A stretch of DNA of 64,000 nt from JAITWN01 sp964437335 (GTDB lineage: Bacteria > Pseudomonadota > Gammaproteobacteria > SZUA-140). The position numbers and the translations under genes were made by a program. The notes below the pieces were generated by a model. It ran no database searches. It was not told the origin of the DNA and saw nothing but the letters and a program-made list of their open reading frames with translations. Positions 20,970 to 29,242 of the stretch are shown piece by piece (within the stretch, counting starts at the first letter, position 1; every line of letters starts with the position of its first letter). The stretch is taken from NCBI GenBank assembly GCA_964437335.1, contig CAYTGL010000004.1, positions 67,336 through 131,335 of the forward strand. The letters are read 5' to 3'.

Positions 20970-22259
20970 CTACTCTACAGCGGCAGCACGTTTCTCGACT
21001 ACCACCGGGGCGTGGCGTCTGGGATAGAACGACGGGTAGTCCCTGCGCGCCACGCCGGACGTGACGGCGGCGCCCGCGACTGCGGGCGGGATCCGGTCGA
21101 TCAGGCGCGGATCCAGGGGTTTGGGGATGATGTAGGCAGGGCCGTATTCGAGCGCGTCGAGACGATACGCGGACAGCACTTCCTGCGGCACCGGCTCATG
21201 GGCCAGCTCAGCCAGCGCATGAACCGCCGCGATCAGCATCTCCTCGCTGATCGCCGACGCTCGCACATCGAGCGCGCCGCGAAAGATGAACGGAAAGCCC
21301 AGCACGTTGTTCACCTGATTCGGATAATCCGAACGACCCGTCGCCATGATGAGGTCATCGCGCGTGGCAAGCGCGAGCGCGGGATCGATCTCGGGATCGG
21401 GATTCGATAACGCGAACACGACGGGGCAGGGCGCCATCGTCCGTATCTGTTCCGGCGTGACGAGATCCGGGCCCGACAGGCCGATCAGCACATCCGCGCC
21501 GCGCATCGCATCACTTAATGTGCGTTCATCCGTCTCGATCGCGAATTCAAGCTTGTAGCGATTGAGATCGGCGCGTCCGCTGTGAATCACGCCGGCGCGA
21601 TCGATCAGGCGCAGATGATCGCGCTTCGCGCCGAGTGCGAGTAACAGGCGCATCGAAGCGATACCGGCGGCTCCGGCGCCGATGCAGACGATCCTCACGG
21701 CGGACAATAACTTGCCCTGTAACTCGAGCGCATTGAGCAGGCCTGCCGCGGTGATCACCGCGGTGCCATGCTGGTCGTCGTGGAATACCGGGATGTCCAG
21801 GCGCTCGCGCAGCGCCTGCTCGATTTCGAAGCACTTCGGCGCGGTGATGTCCTCGAGATTGATGCCGCCGAAGGTCGGCGCGATACGGACGACGGTGTCG
21901 ATGAAATCCGCCGGGTCATCGGCATCGACCTCGATATCGAAGACATCGATATCCGCGAACTTCTTGAACAGGACTGCCTTGCCCTCCATGACCGGCTTGC
22001 CCGCCAGCGCGCCGACCGCGCCGAGGCCGAGCACCGCGCTGCCGTCGGTGATTACCGCGACCAGGTTGCCCTTGGCGGTGTAGCGGTAGGCTTCTTCCGG
22101 GTTGCGCGCGATCGCGCGCACCGGTTCGGCGACGCCCGGCGTATAGGCAAGCCCGAGGTCATACTGGGTCGCGCACGGTTTGGTGATCGCGATTGCAAGC
22201 TTGCCGGGTACCGGCATGGCGTGGTAATCGAGTGCGGCCTGTTTGCGGTCCTGGCTCAT
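20970..22259 (-). CDS. Malic enzyme, short form without phosphotransacetylase domain
   Basis: Oxidative decarboxylation of malate to pyruvate, 429 residues. The malic N-terminal domain has Tyr39 (LGLAYTPGVAEP) and Lys94 (KPVMEGKAVLFKKF) as catalytic residues. The metal site follows (INLEDITAPKCFEIE), then a dinucleotide-binding domain with GAGAAGIASMRLL. The C-terminal phosphotransacetylase-like domain of MaeB is absent. Cofactor (NAD or NADP) is not certain from sequence. It is separated from mdh by about 105 bases, has its own promoter, and probably leads the malate unit. Confidence 0.93.
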   Translation of the reverse strand: MSQDRKQAALDYHAMPVPGKLAIAITKPCATQYDLGLAYTPGVAEPVRAIARNPEEAYRYTAKGNLVAVITDGSAVLGLGAVGALAGKPVMEGKAVLFKKFADIDVFDIEVDADDPADFIDTVVRIAPTFGGINLEDITAPKCFEIEQALRERLDIPVFHDDQHGTAVITAAGLLNALELQGKLLSAVRIVCIGAGAAGIASMRLLLALGAKRDHLRLIDRAGVIHSGRADLNRYKLEFAIETDERTLSDAMRGADVLIGLSGPDLVTPEQIRTMAPCPVVFALSNPDPEIDPALALATRDDLIMATGRSDYPNQVNNVLGFPFIFRGALDVRASAISEEMLIAAVHALAELAHEPVPQEVLSAYRLDALEYGPAYIIPKPLDPRLIDRIPPAVAGAAVTSGVARRDYPSFYPRRHAPVVVEKRAAAVE

Positions 22260-22290
22260 AACGACGGCATAATGTCACTAAGAACAGTCA

Positions 22291-22319
22291 ATTATCCGTG
22301 AATGACCGAGACTCTGCAA
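22291..22319 (-). promoter_or_regulatory. Promoter for the malic enzyme gene
   Basis: Minus strand TTGCAG, 17 bases, GATAAT. The -10 matches five of six and spacing is ideal. It lies just upstream of the malic enzyme ATG (22259), beyond the rpmE terminator. Confidence 0.55.
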
Positions 22320-22352
22320 ATCACCGGAAACGCGTACCGGGGTGACGGAATC

Positions 22353-22381
22353 AAAAAAGGCGTGCCTTGGCACGCCCTTTT
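22353..22381 (-). terminator. Terminator after rpmE (bidirectional form)
   Basis: Inverted repeat GGCGTGCC (22359-22366) and GGCACGCC (22369-22376) flanked by six A on one side and TTTT on the other. On the minus strand this gives a GC stem followed by six T, 24 bases past the rpmE stop. Confidence 0.85.
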
Positions 22382-22404
22382 CGACCGTGGTTCGGTCGCC
22401 GTGA

Positions 22405-22611
22405 TCAGCGCCGTTTACCGTATTTTTGCCTGAACTTGTCGACGCGACCGGCGGTATCGACGAGCTTCTGCTTGCCGGTGTAGAACGGGTGGCACTGCGA
22501 ACATACGTCGAGATGCAGGGCCTTGCCGGCGGTTGAGCGGGTCGTGAACGTGCTCCCGCAGCCACAGGTGACCGTAACCTCTTCGTAGGCGGGATGAATC
22601 TCGGGCTTCAT
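22405..22611 (-). CDS. rpmE: 50S ribosomal protein L31, zinc-binding form
   Basis: 68 residues, starting MKPEIHPAYEEVTVTC. Cys16, Cys18, Cys37 and Cys40 (TCGCGS and VCSQCHPFYTG) form the zinc site of the C+ paralogue, as opposed to the zinc-free YkgM form made under zinc shortage. A GAGGAAGAG ribosome-binding site precedes the ATG. Single-gene unit with its own promoter and terminator. Confidence 0.97.
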   Translation of the reverse strand: MKPEIHPAYEEVTVTCGCGSTFTTRSTAGKALHLDVCSQCHPFYTGKQKLVDTAGRVDKFRQKYGKRR

Positions 22612-22664
22612 ATTCTCTTCCTCAAGGGTACCCGGCGAGCAGGCCGTCGGGCCAAAGACCGGCC

Positions 22665-22693
22665 ATTTTATGCAATCCAGCGCGGTTCGGCAA
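22665..22693 (-). promoter_or_regulatory. rpmE: rpmE promoter
   Basis: Minus strand TTGCCG, 17 bases, TAAAAT; the -10 matches five of six. The predicted start lies about 45 bases upstream of the rpmE ATG. Confidence 0.65.
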
Positions 22694-22750
22694 GTTTCAG
22701 GGGGGATCTATCGGGGGCAGGCCCGGCGGTTTGACCCTGTTATGGCCCTT

Positions 22751-23659
22751 TCAGTCGTTGACGCTGACGGTCGCCGACTGCGGGACGCCATCGCGCTGAT
22801 AATCGATCCGGACCTGCTCAGCGCCCTGCAGCGTGCGCAGGACGCTGAGCGCCCGGGCCGGTGTATCGAGCGCGATGCCGTTGACCGCAGTCACGACATC
22901 ACCCGGGATCAGGCCGACGCGATCGAGCAGCCCCGGGTCCCGGCCGGGCTGGACCTCATAGCCGACGAAACGCCCGTCCTGGCTCCTCGGGGAGATATTG
23001 ACGACATCGCTGAGCTGCTGGGGATTCGTCAGCGCAATGTCCCGGTATTCCTGCAGGGTGCGTGATTCAGGCACAGGCGCGGACTCCCGACCCGGCGCCG
23101 ACGGCCGGGCGGTTGCGGGACGCGCCGGCGCGGCGCCGCCGTCGATCGACTCTTTCGGCAGCCGCAGGGTTTCGAGCCGCCCACCGCGCTCGAGTACGAC
23201 ACGGTCCGCATGGACCTCCTTCAGCGTCACACCGCCCGGCAAGCGGGCATTGACCGGATAAAAGGTATCGATGCCGCTCGGCGCGCCGATTATCGCGCCG
23301 CTGCCCTCACCGTCCCGCGAGGAGGCGACGACTCCGCGCAATACCAGATTCAGCGTCGTCTCCGGCAACGATTCCACCGGAACCTCGAGCCGCGCCTGCT
23401 CCGGCTTGATACCGAACAGATGCCACTGCGCGATATTCCACTGGCGTTGCTCCGCAGGCGCGCCCGCAGGCGCACTGCGCGGCAGCGGCGGTGCGGACAA
23501 CTGCGGACCCGCTCCGGGTACGAGCTTCCAGGTCAACTGGGCCAGGACTGCGGCGAGCAGAATCAGCACAATGACCAGGACGACCTGCGACGCGCGGAGC
23601 TGCGCCGTGTCGGTAAAGAACAGGTCGAGTCCCTTTTTCCAGTCGATCGCGGTTTTCAT
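22751..23659 (-). CDS. gspC: Type II secretion protein GspC-like, with PDZ domain
   Basis: Inner-membrane protein of 302 residues: cytoplasmic N terminus, one membrane helix (VVLVIVLILLAAVLAQLTW), a homology region with WHLFG and LNLVLRGVVAS typical of GspC, a Pro/Ala-rich linker, and a C-terminal PDZ domain (LLDRVGLIPGDVVTAVNGIALDTPARAL). In type II secretion GspC contacts the secretin GspD. Here no gspD or other gsp gene flanks it; its neighbours are DUF2782 and rpmE. Start ATG at 23659 follows a GAGGG site; an in-frame start nine codons earlier overlaps the DUF2782 stop. The family call is good; activity as part of a complete system cannot be judged from this window. Confidence 0.85.
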   Translation of the reverse strand: MKTAIDWKKGLDLFFTDTAQLRASQVVLVIVLILLAAVLAQLTWKLVPGAGPQLSAPPLPRSAPAGAPAEQRQWNIAQWHLFGIKPEQARLEVPVESLPETTLNLVLRGVVASSRDGEGSGAIIGAPSGIDTFYPVNARLPGGVTLKEVHADRVVLERGGRLETLRLPKESIDGGAAPARPATARPSAPGRESAPVPESRTLQEYRDIALTNPQQLSDVVNISPRSQDGRFVGYEVQPGRDPGLLDRVGLIPGDVVTAVNGIALDTPARALSVLRTLQGAEQVRIDYQRDGVPQSATVSVND

Positions 23660-23682
23660 CGGATTGGATCCCTCAGGCAAAG

Positions 23683-24012
23683 TCACCAGCGGAAGAGCGT
23701 CCAGCTCGGGATCATCAGATCCTCGGCGAGATCTGAATGGCGGGAATCGAGCCGACCATCGCCGTCGGTATCGACCAGATAATAAGGAATACCTTTTTTC
23801 GGGGTGACCTTGATCATGTACAGCTGCCCGCCGACGCGGTATTCCTCGATGATCGCGTCGTCGCGCTGGATGATCACTACCTCGGGTTCCTCGTCGAGCC
23901 CGCCGGTGAACTCCCCGCCCGGCGGCGGCTCGGCGGCATGAACCGCGACGACCGGCGCCGCGAGCGCAAGACAGGCGAACAGCACGAACAGGACGGAGAA
24001 CGTGGCCTTCAT
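23683..24012 (-). CDS. DUF2782 small exported protein
   Basis: About 109 residues with a clear signal peptide (MKATFSVLFVLFACLALAAPVVAVHA) and the DUF2782 core (EVVIIQRDDAIIEEYRVGGQLYMIKVTPKKGIPYYLVDTDGDGRL). Such genes commonly sit beside polA in gammaproteobacteria. The mature protein would be periplasmic; function unknown. It lies between the LOG-family gene (13 bases) and gspC (23 bases), all on the same strand, so the three are probably co-transcribed. Confidence 0.88.
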   Translation of the reverse strand: MKATFSVLFVLFACLALAAPVVAVHAAEPPPGGEFTGGLDEEPEVVIIQRDDAIIEEYRVGGQLYMIKVTPKKGIPYYLVDTDGDGRLDSRHSDLAEDLMIPSWTLFRW

Positions 24013-24025
24013 CGCGACGGCAAAG

Positions 24026-24751
24026 TCAGAGCTCGAGCAGCATTTCGCGCTCTTCGGCCGAAGGTTCGAATCCGCGGTGCTCGTAGTACCGGAATATTGC
24101 ATTGACCACCTCTTGCGGGTCGTCGATCACCTCGAACAGTCCGAGATCTCCGTTGTCGATCGTGCCTTCCGTGACCATCGCCGATCTGAACCAGTCGAGC
24201 AGGCCCTTCCAGTATTCACTACCGACCAGCAGGATCGGAATGCGCCGCGTGCGCTCGGTCTGCACGAGCGTCAGAATCTCGGCCAACTCGTCCAGCGTAC
24301 CGAAGCCGCCGGGCAATACGACATAGGCGGAAGCATACTTGACAAACATCACCTTGCGCGAGAAGAAATGGCGAAATTGCAGCGAGATGTCCTGGTATTC
24401 GTTTGCAAGCTGCTCCTTTGGCAACTGGATATTCAGGCCGACGGTCGGCGACTTGCCGGCATACCCGCCTTTGTTCGCGGCCTCCATGATCCCGGGGCCG
24501 CCTCCACTTACGACTGTGAATCCCGCATCGGACAGCCGGCGACAGATCTCCTCGGCACAGCGGTAATAACGATGCTCCGGCTTGAAGCGGGAAGAGCCGA
24601 ACACGCTGACCGACGGCTTGATGCGCGCGAGGCGCTCGAAACCCTCGACGAACTCGGCCATGATCTGAAAGACCTTCCATGACTCGCGGTTCAGAAGGGT
24701 GTCATCGGCCGGCCTAAGTGTGGGATGTCCTGACTTGTGACGATCATTCAT
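24026..24751 (-). CDS. LOG-family protein (TIGR00730-like, Rossmann fold)
   Basis: 241 residues. The motif PGGFGTLDELAE and SGGGPGIMEAANKGG mark the LOG (lysine decarboxylase-like) family, whose characterised members are cytokinin-activating phosphoribohydrolases or nucleotide 5'-monophosphate nucleosidases such as PpnN. This member most resembles the short TIGR00730 group, with N-terminal RIKPSVSVFGSSRFKPEH. Nucleotide hydrolysis is inferred from the family. Divergent from polA with a shared promoter region of under 100 bases. Confidence 0.9.
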   Translation of the reverse strand: MNDRHKSGHPTLRPADDTLLNRESWKVFQIMAEFVEGFERLARIKPSVSVFGSSRFKPEHRYYRCAEEICRRLSDAGFTVVSGGGPGIMEAANKGGYAGKSPTVGLNIQLPKEQLANEYQDISLQFRHFFSRKVMFVKYASAYVVLPGGFGTLDELAEILTLVQTERTRRIPILLVGSEYWKGLLDWFRSAMVTEGTIDNGDLGLFEVIDDPQEVVNAIFRYYEHRGFEPSAEEREMLLEL

Positions 24752-24790
24752 ACTGGGACCCCGTGTGCACGACGCCGGAAAGATCGTCAT

Positions 24791-24798
24791 AGTATAAT
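24791..24798. promoter_or_regulatory. Overlapping divergent -10 boxes between LOG gene and polA
   Basis: The eight bases AGTATAAT read TATAAT on the plus strand (24793-24798, toward polA) and TATACT on the minus strand (24791-24796, toward the LOG gene). Suitable -35 boxes are weak on both sides. Because the hexamers overlap, only one polymerase could open the site at a time. Confidence 0.45.
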
Positions 24799-24846
24799 CG
24801 ATTCCCTGATGATCGGCCGACCCCGCCAAGAATCTCCGTCAGCGCC

Positions 24847-27573
24847 ATGATGCGGAAAAGCGACACGAAGCTGCTGGTCCTGGTCGATGGTTCCTCATAC
24901 CTGTATCGCGCCTTCCACGCCCTGCCGCCGCTGACGAACTCACACAACGAGGCGACCGGAGCCGTATTCGGCGTCACCCAGATGCTGCGCACCCTGCTCA
25001 AGGAATATGATCCGGCGCTGATCGCTGTCGTATTTGACGCAAAGGGCAAGACCTTCCGCGACGAGTTATTCAGCGAGTACAAGGCCAACCGCCCGCCGAT
25101 GCCGGACGAACTGCGCAACCAGATCGAGCCGCTGCATGCGATCGTCCGCGCATTGGGGCTGCCGTGCCTCGTCATTGACGGCGTCGAGGCCGACGACGTT
25201 ATCGGCACGCTCGCCGAGGCGGCGCGTGACCGCGACATCGACGTGCTGATCTCGACCGGCGACAAGGACATGGCACAGCTCGTCGAGCCGCATGTGACGC
25301 TGATCAACACAATGACCGGGCAGCGGCTTGACCCTGCCGGCGTCGAGCAGAAGTTCGGTGTGCCGCCCAAGCGCATCGTCGACTACCTCGCGCTGATCGG
25401 CGACACCTCGGACAACATTCCCGGCGTACCGGGTGTCGGACCGAAGACCGCGGCGCGGCTGATCGACGAATATGGCTCTCTCGACGGCATCATCACCGCG
25501 GCCGCAGACATCAAAGGCAAGACCGGCGAACGTATTCGCGAGCATCTCGATCAGTTGCCGCTGTCGCGTCAACTCGCCACGATAAAACGCGACGTTGCGC
25601 TCGACGTCACGCCGAACGATCTCGCGCGCCGGCCGCCGGACACCGAGACGCTGAAAATCCTCTACCAGCGCCTCGAATTCCGGCGCCTGCTCGAAGAGAT
25701 ACTGGACAACGGCGCGTCGGCCATGCCGCAAACCGCTGTCGGCGCTGTGACGGGTGATGATCCGGAACAGGATTACCAGATGGTGCTGACCGACCACGCG
25801 CTCGATGCCTGGATCGCGCGGCTGGGCGCGGCAGACAGTTTTGCATTCGATACCGAGACCACCAGCCTCGAGGCCATCGACGCCGAACTCGTCGGCCTGT
25901 CATTTGCGCTTCACACCGGCGAGGCCGCCTATGTCCCGCTCGCGCATGACTACGATGGCGCGCCGCGACAGCTCGATCGCGCGCGGGTGCTCGCGAAGCT
26001 GAAGCCGCTGCTCGAGGATGCAGGCATCGGCAAGATCGGCCAGAACCTCAAGTACGACATAAGCGTCCTTGCAAACTACGACATCACCCCGCAAGGATTG
26101 CGCTACGACACGATGCTCGAGTCTTATGTGCTGGACAGTACTGCAACCCGGCACGACATGGATTCGCTCGCACTGAAATACCTCGGCCGCAAGACCTTGA
26201 GCTACGAGGAGGTCGCCGGCAAGGGCGCAAAGCAGCAGCCGTTCAGCCGCGTCAATATCGAACTAGCGACGCGTTATGCGGCTGAAGATGCCGATGTCAC
26301 GCTGCAACTGCACGAGACCCTGTGGCCCAGACTGGCTGAGGACGAAGGCCTGAAATTCGTATTCGAAGAGATCGAGATGCCGCTGGTGCCGGTGCTCGCC
26401 CGTATCGAACGGCATGGAGTGCTCGTCGACGCGAAGATGCTGCGCGCCCAAAGCGGGGAACTCGGCTACCAGATCGAAGCGCTCGAGCGTCAGGCCCACG
26501 AGGCTGCCGGCGAGGCCTTCAACCTCGCCTCGCCAAAACAGATCCAGGAAATCCTGTACGAGCGTCAGGGCTTGCCGGTACTGCAGAAGACGCCGAAGGG
26601 CCAGCCCTCGACGGCCGAATCGGTGCTGCAGGATCTCGCGCTCGATTATCCACTGCCGCAGTTGATCCTCGAGCATCGCGCGCTCAGCAAGCTGAAGTCG
26701 ACCTATACCGACCGCCTGCCCGAACTCGTCCACCCGAAGACCGGGCGCATCCACACTTCGTACCACCAGGCAGTCGCGGCAACCGGGCGGCTGTCGTCCA
26801 GCAACCCGAACCTGCAGAATATCCCGGTCCGCACCGAGGCCGGGCGGCGTATCCGCCAGGCCTTCATCGCACCGCCCGGCTGCAAGCTGCTCGCCGCCGA
26901 CTATTCGCAGATCGAGCTGCGCATCCTCGCCCATCTGTCCGGCGACGCCCGCCTGATCGAGGCGTTCCGCGACGGGCTCGACATCCACCGCGCGACCGCG
27001 GCCGAGATCTTCGGCGTCGAACTCGATCGGGTCAGCGCCGGACAGCGGCGCAGCGCGAAGGCGATCAATTTTGGCCTGATCTACGGGATGTCTTCGTTCG
27101 GGCTCGCGCGCCAGATCGGGGTCACGCGTAACGCGGCACAGGAATACATGGACCGCTATTTCGCGCGCTACCCGGACGTGCAGCGTTTCATGGAAGAGAC
27201 CCGCAAGCGCGCCGCCGGGCAGGGCTATGTCGAAACCCTGTTCGGCCGTCGCCTGTATCTCGCCGAGATCCAGTCGCGCAACCGCCAGCGTCGCGAGTAC
27301 GCCGAGCGCGCCGCGATCAACGCGCCGATGCAAGGCACCGCCGCCGACATCATCAAGCGCGCGATGCTGAAAATCGACGCGTGGCTGCAAGGCGGCGGCA
27401 AAGGCGTCCACCTGATCATGCAGGTGCACGATGAGCTGGTATTCGAGGTGCCGGAGGCGCGCTGCGCTGAGGCCGTCGAAGCGGTCACCCGCGAAATGGC
27501 GGCCGCTGCCGAGTTGCGCACGCCGCTGATCGTCGATACCGGTATCGGAGAAAACTGGGATCTCGCGCACTGA
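24847..27573 (+). CDS. polA: DNA polymerase I
   Basis: 908 residues with all three domains. The N-terminal 5'-nuclease has LVDGSSYLYRAFHAL, GVEADDVIGTLA, and the helix-hairpin-helix GVPGVGPKTAARLI. The 3'-5' exonuclease retains catalytic Asp335 and Glu337 (FAFDTETTSL), so proofreading looks intact. Polymerase motifs A (Asp685, DYSQIELRILAHLSGD), B (RRSAKAINFGLIYGM) and C (His861-Asp862-Glu863, QVHDELVFEV) are present. Functions in Okazaki fragment maturation and repair. Two adjacent ATG codons start the gene. The downstream gap holds a small-RNA candidate. Confidence 0.98.
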   Translation: MMRKSDTKLLVLVDGSSYLYRAFHALPPLTNSHNEATGAVFGVTQMLRTLLKEYDPALIAVVFDAKGKTFRDELFSEYKANRPPMPDELRNQIEPLHAIVRALGLPCLVIDGVEADDVIGTLAEAARDRDIDVLISTGDKDMAQLVEPHVTLINTMTGQRLDPAGVEQKFGVPPKRIVDYLALIGDTSDNIPGVPGVGPKTAARLIDEYGSLDGIITAAADIKGKTGERIREHLDQLPLSRQLATIKRDVALDVTPNDLARRPPDTETLKILYQRLEFRRLLEEILDNGASAMPQTAVGAVTGDDPEQDYQMVLTDHALDAWIARLGAADSFAFDTETTSLEAIDAELVGLSFALHTGEAAYVPLAHDYDGAPRQLDRARVLAKLKPLLEDAGIGKIGQNLKYDISVLANYDITPQGLRYDTMLESYVLDSTATRHDMDSLALKYLGRKTLSYEEVAGKGAKQQPFSRVNIELATRYAAEDADVTLQLHETLWPRLAEDEGLKFVFEEIEMPLVPVLARIERHGVLVDAKMLRAQSGELGYQIEALERQAHEAAGEAFNLASPKQIQEILYERQGLPVLQKTPKGQPSTAESVLQDLALDYPLPQLILEHRALSKLKSTYTDRLPELVHPKTGRIHTSYHQAVAATGRLSSSNPNLQNIPVRTEAGRRIRQAFIAPPGCKLLAADYSQIELRILAHLSGDARLIEAFRDGLDIHRATAAEIFGVELDRVSAGQRRSAKAINFGLIYGMSSFGLARQIGVTRNAAQEYMDRYFARYPDVQRFMEETRKRAAGQGYVETLFGRRLYLAEIQSRNRQRREYAERAAINAPMQGTAADIIKRAMLKIDAWLQGGGKGVHLIMQVHDELVFEVPEARCAEAVEAVTREMAAAAELRTPLIVDTGIGENWDLAH

Positions 27574-27679
27574 CGGCGGCGGTCAACACGGCGCGGGCGG
27601 GGTCCCTTTCAGCAGGATCGGAACAACACGCTGTTTTTCAGCACATTTTTCGGCGCGGATTATTTTTTTGCATTCGCCT

Positions 27680-27707
27680 GAACTATTACTGCCCGCAAGC
27701 TGTCTCA
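27680..27707 (+). promoter_or_regulatory. Extracytoplasmic-sigma (RpoE/AlgU-like) promoter candidate
   Basis: GAACTA, 17 bases, TCTCA. This is close to the RpoE/AlgU pattern GAACTT-N16/17-TCTGA (five of six and four of five). It is placed so that transcription would begin near 27714, just ahead of three hairpins and a terminator. Sequence match seen; sigma-factor use is inferred. Confidence 0.5.
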
Positions 27708-27713
27708 TTAAGC

Positions 27714-27842
27714 AGATCGGTGCAATTTCGTAGAATTTCCCCGTCAACCTCCCTTGCGGGGAAACTGTAACCCGGTACCCCCAAGCCGGGCTCGTTCGCC
27801 CCAGTAGCTTCCCTCCCTCTCTCTATACTGGGGCATTTTTTT
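27714..27842 (+). ncRNA. Small RNA candidate between polA and engB (Spot 42 / ErsA position)
   Basis: About 129 bases containing three stem-loops. First: TTTCCCCG and CGGGGAAA (27736-27743, 27757-27764), with loop TCAACCTCCCTTG. Second: CCCGG and CCGGG (27771-27775, 27786-27790). Third: GCCCCAGTA and TACTGGGGC (27798-27806, 27826-27834), with a 19-base C/U-rich loop containing CTTCCCTCCCTCTC, followed by A and seven T, a textbook terminator. Two loops are complementary to Shine-Dalgarno sequences (AGGGAGG). E. coli Spot 42 and Pseudomonas ErsA genes sit in this same gap. The RNA family is not identified by similarity, only by position, structure, promoter type and length. The start point is predicted. 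Confidence 0.65.
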
Positions 27843-28449
27843 GCCCAAAATTCAGCCAGGCTCCCAGCCGCGTGCGCGCCTCGTCAACGCCGGCGCGGGT
27901 CAGCGCCGAGAACAGCTGCACGCTCGAATCGCATGCCGGCATGTTGCCGAGCAGGGCCTGCCAGCGATGAAGCGCGGCATGAGCGGGACCGCGCTTGAGT
28001 TTGTCGCACTTGGTCAGCAGGATGTGCACCGGCATTCCGGTCTCTCCGCACCAGTCGAGCATTATCGTCTCGAGGTCGCCGATCTCACGACGGCAGTCGA
28101 CGGTCAGCATCAGGCCCTTCAGGGACTCGCGCTCGAGCAGATAGCTTTCGATCAGCGGTCGCCATTGTAGCCGCAAGGCCTCCGGCACCTTCGCATAACC
28201 ATAGCCGGGCAGATCCGCGAGACGGGCGTCGTTGCCGAGGTCGAAGAAATTGATCTGCTGGGTACGGCCCGGTGTCCGGCTCGTCCGCGCAAGCCCGCGC
28301 CGGCCGGTCAGCGTGTTGAGCGCGCTGGATTTTCCCGAATTTGAACGACCGGCAAAGGCGACCTCGCGGCCACGATCGACCGGCAGCGGCGCACCAAGCG
28401 GAGCCCCCTGGAGAAAGACTGCATTGTGGAAAGGATTCGGGGATTCCAT
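27823..28449 (-). CDS. engB: Ribosome biogenesis GTP-binding protein EngB/YsxC
   Basis: Essential P-loop GTPase for large ribosomal subunit assembly. 208 residues from ATG 28449 (MESPNPFHNAVFLQGA), preferred over an in-frame start 16 codons upstream. G1 GRSNSGKS, G2 region with TSRTPGRTQQINFF, G3 DLPGYGYAKVP and G4 LLTKCDKLKRG are all visible. Its last five codons and stop lie antisense to the terminator hairpin of the small-RNA candidate. The polA-engB pairing is conserved in gammaproteobacteria. Confidence 0.96.
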   Translation of the reverse strand: MESPNPFHNAVFLQGAPLGAPLPVDRGREVAFAGRSNSGKSSALNTLTGRRGLARTSRTPGRTQQINFFDLGNDARLADLPGYGYAKVPEALRLQWRPLIESYLLERESLKGLMLTVDCRREIGDLETIMLDWCGETGMPVHILLTKCDKLKRGPAHAALHRWQALLGNMPACDSSVQLFSALTRAGVDEARTRLGAWLNFGQKNAPV

Positions 28450-28580
28450 GTCTTCAGAACGATGCGGGAACTCGCCGCTAGGGCAATACTCTAACATTAA
28501 CGTATAATCATCAGCATACCAGCGTCATGGCGCCGGGCACGCCGCGCCGCCCTGTCATCCCATACCTTTCCGAGGTGAGA

Positions 28581-29222
28581 ATGAGACTGTACCGATTGAT
28601 TCCAGGCCTGTTGCTGGTGATGCTGCCGGCGTTCGTACTGGCCGGTGGTAACGCCAAATTCCAGGAAAACATCGCCTATCAGCGTATTACCCCGGCACAA
28701 CCAACCGCTAACCCCGAGAAGATCGAAGTCATCGAGGTGTTCTGGTATGGCTGCCCGCACTGCCACCGCTTTCAACCCTATGTTGAGCGCTGGCTGCTTG
28801 GCGCCGACACTCGAGTCAGCTACATCCGCTTGCCGGCGATCCTGAACGAGAGCTGGGCGATTCATGCCCGCGCCTATTACACGGCCGAGGCGCTTGGGGT
28901 CACCGAAAAGATCCACGGGGCGCTGTTCGACGAGATCCATCTCCGCAAGAAAAAGCTGGGCACCGAGGCGGAACTCGCGGACTTCTTCGAAAGTCACGGC
29001 GTCGATAAACAGCGTTTCCTGTCGACATTCAACTCCTTCGCAATCAATAGCAAGGTCCAGCGGGCGCGCGAGATGACGCGGCGCTACGGCATCGATGGCA
29101 CCCCGGCGGTCGTCGTCAACGGCAAGTACCGCACCGGACCGGCAATGACCGGATCCTTCGAGGGACTGGTCGACGTCATGGATTTCCTGGTCAAAGAGGA
29201 AGCGGTATTACTGAAGAACTGA
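28581..29222 (+). CDS. dsbA: Thiol:disulfide interchange protein DsbA
   Basis: Periplasmic oxidase that introduces disulfide bonds. The ATG at 28581 follows GAGGTGAG and begins a signal peptide (MRLYRLIPGLLLVMLPAFVLA). The active site is Cys58-Pro-His-Cys61 in FWYGCPHCHRF, the DsbA-type CPHC, and the cis-proline loop is GIDGTPAVVVNG. 213 residues. A TATAAT element at 28503-28508 could be its -10 box. Divergent from engB, as is usual near polA in pseudomonads and relatives. Confidence 0.95.
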   Translation: MRLYRLIPGLLLVMLPAFVLAGGNAKFQENIAYQRITPAQPTANPEKIEVIEVFWYGCPHCHRFQPYVERWLLGADTRVSYIRLPAILNESWAIHARAYYTAEALGVTEKIHGALFDEIHLRKKKLGTEAELADFFESHGVDKQRFLSTFNSFAINSKVQRAREMTRRYGIDGTPAVVVNGKYRTGPAMTGSFEGLVDVMDFLVKEEAVLLKN

Positions 29223-29242
29223 ACCGGCGCGCCAACGCTGAC

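Noticed and set aside
27629..27650. Possible separate terminator after polA (GCTG-TTTTT-CAGC then ATTTTT)
   Set aside because: The stem has only four base pairs, so it is too weak to call. It may still slow polymerase before the small-RNA promoter.
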